Below, in pieces: positions 6,955 to 11,449 of a stretch of DNA of 11,449 bases. Position 1 is the first letter of the stretch; the number at the start of each line of letters is the position of its first letter. The notes under the pieces are model-generated. The model had not been told where the DNA came from. It saw nothing but the letters and a program-made list of their open reading frames with translations, and did no database searches. The stretch lies in NCBI GenBank assembly GCA_965977975.1, contig CBHCZH010000118.1, forward strand, positions 1-11,449, given 5' to 3'. The translations under genes and the position numbers were made by a program. The stretch comes from Croceibacterium_A sp965977975. GTDB lineage: Bacteria; Pseudomonadota; Alphaproteobacteria; Sphingomonadales; Sphingomonadaceae.

Positions 6955-7695
6955 ATGTCCAATAGAGTTATCGGTGGGATCCTTGGTACGATGGGAGCGT
7001 CGCTGGCGCTGGCGAGCGCGGCAAGCGCTCAGGACGGTGCCGGCCCCCCTGCGGGGACGGACAGGATGGGAGGGCCACGAGTTCAGGACGTTGCGGCGGC
7101 CAACCGGGCGGTCGATGCCGACTACAATACGCTCGCCGGGCGTGGCATAGCGGTGACCAACAAGAGCCGGGATGGCGTCAGGCCGGGCGCGCCGAGTGGG
7201 CCGGTCGCGGCGCTTGCTGCGGACCTCACCGCCGGCGCGACCGTGCGCGACAGGAACGGCGTGCAGATCGCCACGGTCGAAGGCCTCGAAGCGGATGGCG
7301 CGATCGTGAAAGCGGGCGACAGATTGGCCAAGCTTCCCCTGGACGCATTCGGCAAGGACGACAATGGCCTGCTCCTCGCGGTCACGGCGGCGGAGTTCCA
7401 GGCCGCCATCGCCGCGTCCTCGGTTCCGGCGACCGCCGCCCAGGAGGAGGAAGAGTTCGCCGACGCCGCCCCGTCGGACATGCTGCCCGGCGCATCGGTT
7501 CGCGACATCGACGGCGTGCCGATCGGCACGGTCGAGGAAATGGTCGATAGCGGAGTGATCATCCTGTTCGAGGGCCGCAGAGTGAAGCTCTCGCTCGATT
7601 CGTTCGCGAAGGATGAAGGCGGGCTGCTGCTCGGCATCACCGCTAGCGAGTTCAAGGCCATGATCGCCAATCGAGCAGCCGCGCCCGGCGCTTAA
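6955..7695 (+). CDS. Secreted protein with two PRC-barrel-like repeats
   Basis: 246 aa from ATG 6955. Residues 1-26 form a Sec signal peptide (MSNR, a hydrophobic core, then ASAASAQ), so the product is periplasmic or surface-exposed. After a Gly/Pro/Ala-rich linker come two homologous repeats of 63 residues, at 91-153 and 176-238, that align without gaps with 32 identical positions. Each follows the pattern GAxVRDxxGVxIxTVE ... KLxLDxFxKDxxGLLLxxTAxEFxAxIA, which resembles PRC-barrel-like domains. An acidic run EEEEF (163-167) separates them. I know no function for it; a structural or binding role in the envelope is a guess. An in-frame ATG at 6931 would add 8 residues. I prefer 6955 because AAGGGG (6941-6946) sits 8 nt upstream and the signal peptide then starts normally. 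The GH39 gene begins 22 nt downstream, so they are probably co-transcribed. Confidence 0.8.
   Translation: MSNRVIGGILGTMGASLALASAASAQDGAGPPAGTDRMGGPRVQDVAAANRAVDADYNTLAGRGIAVTNKSRDGVRPGAPSGPVAALAADLTAGATVRDRNGVQIATVEGLEADGAIVKAGDRLAKLPLDAFGKDDNGLLLAVTAAEFQAAIAASSVPATAAQEEEEFADAAPSDMLPGASVRDIDGVPIGTVEEMVDSGVIILFEGRRVKLSLDSFAKDEGGLLLGITASEFKAMIANRAAAPGA
7225..7668 (+). repeat. Tandem coding repeats (two 63-codon units)
   Basis: The two units are 7225-7413 and 7480-7668. They encode 63-residue segments with 32 identical residues and no gaps, separated by a 22-codon Ala/Glu-rich linker. The nucleotide copies have diverged more than the protein motif, so this is an old intragenic duplication. Confidence 0.8.
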
Positions 7696-7717
7696 GCGTA
7701 ACCACAAGAGGACGACG

Positions 7718-9286
7718 ATGATCCGCTCGCTCGCAGCGGCGGTGGCGCTCTTCGCCGCCGTCCCTGCTCTCGCGGCTGCCCCGGCCCCGCGCAGCATCGA
7801 GATCGATGCCGCCGCCGCCAGCCAGCCTTTCGACCGCTCGTTCAACCTATCGGTCGGCGCCGACTATGCCGGAACGATGATCCGGCCCGAGAACCTCGCG
7901 CAGCTCAGGATCTCGGTCGACGAGCACGGGTTCCGCTACATCCGCTTTCACGCGATCTTCCATGACGCGCTCGGCACGGTGAAGGTCGTCGACGGCAAGA
8001 CGGTCTACGACTGGACGAAGATTGACCAGCTCTATGACGAGTTCCTGGGCATGGGCATCAAGCCGTTCGTCGAGCTCGGCTTCACGCCTGAAGCGATGAA
8101 GACGTCGGAGGACAGCATCTTCTACTGGAAGGGCTGGACCTCGCACCCCAAGCCCGAGATGTGGAAGGACCTGGTCGACGCTTTCGTCCGCCATCTCATC
8201 GACCGCTACGGGGCGGATGAGGTGCGCAGCTGGTACTTCGAAGTCTGGAACGAGCCGAACCTCGACGGTTTCTGGGAGGACGGCGACCAGCAGGCCTATT
8301 TCGACCTCTACGAGAACAGCGCCCGAACGATCAAGGCGATCGACCCGCAATTGCGGGTCGGCGGCCCTTCCACGGCCGGCGCCGCCTGGGTGCCCGAGCT
8401 GCTCGCGTTCGCGGCGAGCCGCGACATCCCGGTCGATTTCGTCACCACCCACACTTACGGCGTCGATGGCGGCTTCCTCGACGAGAAGGGTCAGGACGAC
8501 AACAAGCTGTCGACCAACCCGGATGCGATCGCCGGCGACGTACGCAGAGTGCGCGAGCAGATCGAAGCTTCGAAGTTCCCCGGCCTGCCGCTGTTCTTCA
8601 CCGAATGGAGCGCCAGCTACAACCCGCGCGATCCCGTGCACGACAGCTATATCAGCGCCGCCTACATCCTGACCAAGCTCAAGGCGACCCGCGCGTACGC
8701 GCAGGGGATGAGCTACTGGACCTACAGCGACCTGTTCGAGGAAGCCGGCCCTCCGCCCACGCCATTCCACGGGGGGTTCGGTCTGATGAACAGGGAGGGA
8801 ATTCCGAAAGCGTCCTGGTTCGCCTACAAGTATCTCAATCAGCTGCGCGGACAGGAAGTGCCGCTCGGTGAGGCGCAGGCGCTGGCGACCATCGACGGCG
8901 CGCGTGTCGGCCTGCTGGTCTGGGATTGGACGCAACCCGCGCAGGAAATCAGCAACCGGCCGTTCTTCACCAAGGTGCTGCCTGCCAGCCCAGCCACGCC
9001 CGTGGCGGCCGCGTTCAGCGGGCTCGCCCCTGGCACCTACCGGCTGAGCGTGCACCGCACGGGCTTCCAGCATAACGATGCCCACACTCGCTACCTCGAG
9101 ATGGGATCGCCCGTGTCGCTCACTCCCGAGCAGCTCGCGGAGCTGCAGGCCCTCACGCGGGATCTGCCCGTGGCGGCGCGCACGGTCGAGATCGGTGCCG
9201 ATGGGCGCTTCAGCCTGCCCCTCGAGATGAACACGAACGATGTCGTGCTTGTGCTGCTCGAGCCGATGGCTGCCGCTAGCGAATAG
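7718..9286 (+). CDS. Exported GH39 glycosidase, probable beta-xylosidase
   Basis: 522 aa. The N-terminus is a Sec signal peptide (about residues 1-20, ending ALA-AA), so the enzyme works in the periplasm or outside. The body is a GH39 (beta/alpha)8 barrel: acid/base Glu is E179 in EVWNEPNL, nucleophile Glu is E296 in FFTEWSASY. Their spacing of 117 equals that of E160/E277 in the GH39 beta-xylosidase of Thermoanaerobacterium saccharolyticum. THTYG (244-248) and the C-terminal beta-sandwich (about 380-515) also fit. GH39 enzymes are retaining; xylosidases release xylose from xylo-oligosaccharides, and Caulobacter homologues can show arabinosidase side activity. GH39 also contains iduronidases, which fit this context less well. 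AAGAGGA 5 nt before the ATG supports the start. It is 22 nt behind the PRC-like gene. A strong hairpin follows its stop, and a GH43 gene lies further downstream. Confidence 0.9.
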   Translation: MIRSLAAAVALFAAVPALAAAPAPRSIEIDAAAASQPFDRSFNLSVGADYAGTMIRPENLAQLRISVDEHGFRYIRFHAIFHDALGTVKVVDGKTVYDWTKIDQLYDEFLGMGIKPFVELGFTPEAMKTSEDSIFYWKGWTSHPKPEMWKDLVDAFVRHLIDRYGADEVRSWYFEVWNEPNLDGFWEDGDQQAYFDLYENSARTIKAIDPQLRVGGPSTAGAAWVPELLAFAASRDIPVDFVTTHTYGVDGGFLDEKGQDDNKLSTNPDAIAGDVRRVREQIEASKFPGLPLFFTEWSASYNPRDPVHDSYISAAYILTKLKATRAYAQGMSYWTYSDLFEEAGPPPTPFHGGFGLMNREGIPKASWFAYKYLNQLRGQEVPLGEAQALATIDGARVGLLVWDWTQPAQEISNRPFFTKVLPASPATPVAAAFSGLAPGTYRLSVHRTGFQHNDAHTRYLEMGSPVSLTPEQLAELQALTRDLPVAARTVEIGADGRFSLPLEMNTNDVVLVLLEPMAAASE

Positions 9287-9297
9287 ATGGGAAAGGA

Positions 9298-9342
9298 CGA
9301 GCGGATCGTTCCCGGGATGACCCCCAGGGAGCAATCCGCTCG
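9298..9342 (+). terminator. Strong hairpin after the GH39 gene (terminator or attenuator)
   Basis: Starts 12 nt after the GH39 stop. The outer stem is a perfect 9-bp inverted repeat, CGAGCGGAT (9298-9306) with ATCCGCTCG (9334-9342). After one C-A mismatch the stem continues for 6 more pairs (GTTCCC with GGGAGC, one G-T wobble). The remaining loop can pair GGG/CCC again. No T-run follows, so classical intrinsic termination is doubtful. Alternatives are an mRNA-stabilising structure or a processing site dividing GH39 from GH43. Confidence 0.5.
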
Positions 9343-9423
9343 AGGTGGAGCACATAAAGCAGCAAGGGGGAGGCCTTGCCGCCGCGCCGTACGCATTTTC
9401 TAGACAGGCGGAAGTGCCGCGTC

Positions 9424-9451
9424 AACAATTAATCATACTAATAAGATTGTT
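9424..9451. promoter_or_regulatory. AT-rich inverted repeat upstream of the GH43 gene, candidate operator
   Basis: AACAAT (9424-9429) and ATTGTT (9446-9451) are a perfect 6-bp inverted repeat around a 16-nt AT-rich spacer, in otherwise GC-rich DNA about 50 nt before the GH43 start. The position fits a promoter/operator for independent GH43 control. No good -35/-10 pair was found. The rest of the 214-nt gap (9287-9500) holds only the hairpin at 9298-9342. Confidence 0.3.
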
Positions 9452-9484
9452 TGCGGCGCCGAGCATCGGCCCTCTGGTAAATAC

Positions 9485-9490
9485 GAGGAA
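9485..9490 (+). promoter_or_regulatory. Shine-Dalgarno placing the GH43 start at 9501
   Basis: GAGGAA lies 10 nt before ATG 9501. This start puts the twin-arginine signal at the true N-terminus. The upstream in-frame GTG at 9345 would add 52 residues with no signal character and would start directly behind the hairpin stem. Confidence 0.6.
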
Positions 9491-9500
9491 AGTCAACGAG

Positions 9501-11117
9501 ATGCATTCGACACGGCGCGGCTCGATCAAGGGTCTTCTCGGCGGCTCTCTGCTGCTCCCAGTGCTTGCAGACGCCGCGCGGGCCGCTCCGACCGATCATC
9601 GCGGCCTCCGTTGGCGTCCCGGTATCGAAGGCCAGCGCAAGGCGGATCTCGGCGACGGAACCTTCCTCAATCCCATCATCGCCGGAGACCACCCGGACCC
9701 CACCGTCCTCAAGGACGGCGACGATTATTACATGACGTTCTCGTCGTTCGTGTCCTATCCCGGCGTGGTCATCTGGCACTCGCGCGACCTGGTGAACTGG
9801 ACTCCGATCGGACCGGCGCTGAAGACTTTGCTCGGCAGCGTCTGGGCGATGGACCTGATCAAGCACGACGGGCGCTACTTCATCTACATCCCGGCGGTGC
9901 CGTTCGGCGCGAACGCACAGCAGGGTGTCTACGTGATCTGGGCCGACGACATCCGCGGCCCATGGAGCGAGCCGATCGATCTCAAGCTGCCCGGCGCGAT
10001 CGACCCGGGCCACGTTGTCGGCGAAGACGGCAAGCGCTACCTGTTCGTCAACGGCATCCGTAAGGTCCGCCTGACCGACGACGGCCTCGCCACCGACGGC
10101 GAGCTCGAGCCCGCGTACGAGCCGTGGCAGTATCCGAAGGACTGGGTGGTCGAAATGTTCGCGCCCGAAGGGCCTAAGCTGCTCCGCCGCGGCGACTGGT
10201 TCTACCTGATCACCGCGGTTGGCGGCACGTCCGGCCCGCCGACCAGCCACATGGTCATCGCCGCGCGCTCGAAATCGATCCACGGGCCGTGGGAGCACTG
10301 CCCGCATAACCCGCTGGTCCGCACCGTAAGCGAGGACGAGCCATGGTGGTCGCGCGGCCACGCGACCGTGGTCGAAGGACCGGCCGGCGACTGGTGGATG
10401 ATCTACCACGCCTACGAGAACGGTTTCCGCACGCTCGGCCGCCAGACGCTGCTCGAGCCGATCGAGTGGACGGCCGACGGCTGGTTCCGCGCCAAGGGCG
10501 GCGACCTGTCGCAGCCGATCGCCAAGCCGGCCGGCGGCGAGGCGGTCCTGGCCGGCTTCCCGCTCTCGGACGATTTCAGCACCGACAAGTTCGGCCTGCA
10601 GTGGGCTTTCCACAATCCCGCCGCCGACGAGATGAACCGCGTCCGGCGAGGGCCCGGCGCGATCACGATCGCCGGCAAGGGCAGCTCGCCGCGCGATTGC
10701 TCGCCGCTCGGCTTCATCGTTGGCGATCGGGCTTACGAGGCCACCGCGACGCTCGACATCCTCGATGGCGGCGAAGGCGGGCTGCTGCTGTTCTACAGCG
10801 AGAGCGCGTTCGTCGGCATCGGCTTCACACAGGAGCACATGCGGACCTTCATCTACAACGACGAGCAGACGTGGATGCGGGCGCCGATGAAGACCGCGAG
10901 CGTGCAGCTCCGCGTCCGCAACGACCGCAACATTGTGACCTGGTCCTATTCGCACGACGGCGGCGCCACGTGGACGCAGCACCCGTGGCAGATGGAAGTC
11001 GGCGGCCTCCACCACAACGTGTTCGGCGGCTTCCTCAGTCTCAAGCCGGCGGTCTACAGCGCCGGCGAGGGCAGCGTGCGCCTGCGCAACCTGACCTACC
11101 GCGCGCTGCCGGGCTAA
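9501..11117 (+). CDS. Exported GH43 glycosidase (beta-xylosidase / arabinofuranosidase type) with C-terminal beta-sandwich
   Basis: 538 aa from ATG 9501. The N-terminus carries a Tat-like signal (TRRGSIK at residues 4-10, a hydrophobic stretch, then ARAA near 26-29); the usual Phe of the motif is Ser, so Sec export is not excluded. The GH43 five-bladed propeller spans about 55-335: base Asp D66 in HPDP, pKa-tuning Asp D168 in DPGH, acid Glu E223 in APEGP, with GRQTLLEPIEW at 313-323. The family inverts and removes xylose or arabinofuranose from xylan side chains or oligosaccharides. Residues about 354-536 form a beta-sandwich of the type found behind many GH43 xylosidases, which helps close the active site. 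The exact substrate cannot be set from sequence. It follows GH39 in the same direction but is separated by a strong hairpin and a 214-nt gap, so it may have its own promoter. Confidence 0.9.
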   Translation: MHSTRRGSIKGLLGGSLLLPVLADAARAAPTDHRGLRWRPGIEGQRKADLGDGTFLNPIIAGDHPDPTVLKDGDDYYMTFSSFVSYPGVVIWHSRDLVNWTPIGPALKTLLGSVWAMDLIKHDGRYFIYIPAVPFGANAQQGVYVIWADDIRGPWSEPIDLKLPGAIDPGHVVGEDGKRYLFVNGIRKVRLTDDGLATDGELEPAYEPWQYPKDWVVEMFAPEGPKLLRRGDWFYLITAVGGTSGPPTSHMVIAARSKSIHGPWEHCPHNPLVRTVSEDEPWWSRGHATVVEGPAGDWWMIYHAYENGFRTLGRQTLLEPIEWTADGWFRAKGGDLSQPIAKPAGGEAVLAGFPLSDDFSTDKFGLQWAFHNPAADEMNRVRRGPGAITIAGKGSSPRDCSPLGFIVGDRAYEATATLDILDGGEGGLLLFYSESAFVGIGFTQEHMRTFIYNDEQTWMRAPMKTASVQLRVRNDRNIVTWSYSHDGGATWTQHPWQMEVGGLHHNVFGGFLSLKPAVYSAGEGSVRLRNLTYRALPG

Positions 11118-11160
11118 ACTGAGGCGGCATCCACCGAGGCTGCGTGACTGGTCGCGCGAG

Positions 11161-11254
11161 CGCGAATGTTCCGAATGTTCACAGTCACCATGGCATTTCG
11201 GGGAACGCGCCTCGAGGTGCCGCGAATGATCCCAATGGGCGCACTGACCATAGG
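11161..11254 (+). repeat. Diverged 34-nt direct repeat containing a tandem 9-nt repeat
   Basis: 11161-11194 and 11221-11254 match at 25 of 34 positions with no gaps, exactly 60 nt apart; the intervening bases do not match. Inside the first copy CGAATGTTC occurs twice head to tail (11163-11171, 11172-11180). The second copy has the diverged pair CGAATGATC and CCAATGGGC. It may be a remnant of a sphingomonad-type extragenic repeat or a decayed short coding repeat; I cannot tell which. Confidence 0.5.
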
Positions 11255-11339
11255 CCGGCTCCCGCATGGGCCGGCGCACCGCATACAACCGTTGCGCCGA
11301 GAGAATCGAACGAGGAAGGACCGAGGCCTGCATCGGCCG

Positions 11340-11354
11340 GAACATAAGTAGAAC
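11340..11354. promoter_or_regulatory. Putative LexA (SOS) box, GAAC-N7-GAAC
   Basis: GAACATAAGTAGAAC fits the alphaproteobacterial LexA direct-repeat operator (GTTC-N7-GTTC on the other strand). The match extends to GAACATA twice, 11 bp apart, about one helical turn. It is more than 200 nt past the GH43 stop, so it most likely controls a gene or transcript to the right of the window. Because no target gene is visible, it remains a motif match. Confidence 0.5.
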
Positions 11355-11431
11355 ATATGCGTGTAGGAAAGTGATTCCGCTTAGTCGATGCAGCCTAGAG
11401 TCTGTCCTGTTAAGATTGAACCGGCAAAGCC

Positions 11432-11449
11432 CTCCCCCGTTCGGGGGAG
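11432..11449. terminator. Perfect GC-rich hairpin at the window edge, possible terminator
   Basis: CTCCCCC-GTTC-GGGGGAG, a 7-bp stem with a 4-nt loop. In the leftward direction it is followed by GGCTTT, a weak T-run. In the rightward direction the sequence stops, so any T-run is unseen. It could terminate a transcript from either side. Confidence 0.4.

Larger units (their letters stand above)
11118..11449. other. 332-nt intergenic region without a convincing gene
   Basis: Contents from left to right: a short GC-rich palindrome TCGCGC-GA-GCGCGA (11152-11165); a tandem 9-nt repeat inside a larger diverged repeat (11161-11254); a GC-rich stretch with GGCCGGC repeats (about 11252-11276); a putative LexA box (11340-11354); and a perfect hairpin at the edge (11432-11449). 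Short frames here have no plausible ribosome site or recognisable protein. No clear terminator directly follows the GH43 gene. Confidence 0.6.

Noticed and set aside
6904..7845. 313-codon open frame antisense to the PRC-like protein gene
   Set aside because: The plus-strand frame has a signal peptide and conserved repeats; the minus frame has none and only mirrors them.
7847..9355. 502-codon open frame antisense to the GH39 gene
   Set aside because: It mirrors the codon structure of a clear GH39 gene in GC-rich DNA, shows no recognisable domain and is Arg/Val/Glu-rich like other shadow frames.
9345..9500. N-terminal extension of GH43 from GTG 9345
   Set aside because: It would bury the twin-arginine signal at residue 57, has no good ribosome site, and starts in the flank of the 9298-9342 hairpin.
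11168..11180. Second LexA box (GTTC ... GTTC)
   Set aside because: The spacing is 5 nt, not 7. The two GTTCs come from the tandem 9-nt repeat.
11291..11320. tRNA-like TTCGATTC on the minus strand (GAATCGAA on the plus strand)
   Set aside because: The flanking bases do not form a 5-bp T-arm stem, and no acceptor, D-arm or anticodon arm can be assembled nearby.
9438..11345. 635-codon open frame antisense to the GH43 gene
   Set aside because: It covers a gene with intact GH43 catalytic motifs, and its translation has low-complexity Arg/Ala/Val composition without motifs.
11371..11449. Open frame from a GTG behind AGGAAA, running off the right edge
   Set aside because: AGGA is only 2 nt from the GTG, and the frame reads through the CTCCCCC/GGGGGAG hairpin to give a Pro/Gly-rich tail typical of translated intergenic DNA.

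Overview
The window (about 11.4 kb, GC-rich) looks like chromosomal DNA of an alphaproteobacterium, most probably a sphingomonad or a Caulobacter relative. The grounds are the gene content (tryptophan-halogenase-like paralogues with a DUF6445-type protein, next to GH39 and GH43 glycosidases), the codon use, and a GAAC-N7-GAAC motif of the alphaproteobacterial LexA type near the right end. Taxonomy is inferred, not proven. I see no insertion sequence, CRISPR array, rRNA or tRNA.

Left block (51-6779): four paralogues of the flavin-dependent tryptophan halogenase family and one putative 2-oxoglutarate/Fe(II)-oxygenase-like gene. Three halogenase genes run rightward as a tightly coupled operon (51-1574, 1571-3085, 3075-4598, with overlaps of 4 and 11 nt). 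The fourth runs leftward (4603-6105), stop to stop with the third across 4 nt, behind the DUF6445-like gene (6120-6779). The first, third and fourth halogenases keep the FAD motif, the catalytic Lys, the WxWxIP motif and the catalytic Glu. The second has lost almost all of them but is full length and open: a probable pseudoenzyme.

Right block (6955-11117): a rightward group encoding a secreted protein with two PRC-barrel-like repeats, a Sec-exported GH39 glycosidase (beta-xylosidase type) 22 nt downstream, and, after a strong hairpin and a 214-nt gap, a GH43 glycosidase with a Tat-like signal and a C-terminal beta-sandwich. The two enzymes fit exo-acting breakdown of xylan or arabinoxylan oligosaccharides in the periplasm or at the cell surface.

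Right end (11118-11449): no convincing gene. It holds a diverged 34-nt direct repeat, a putative LexA box and a perfect hairpin at the edge.

How the parts work together is inference. In this bacterial group such halogenases often lie beside TonB-dependent receptors in nutrient-uptake loci, so the window may be part of a glycan-utilisation locus whose receptor lies outside it. The most unusual element is the degenerate halogenase, translationally coupled between two intact paralogues.
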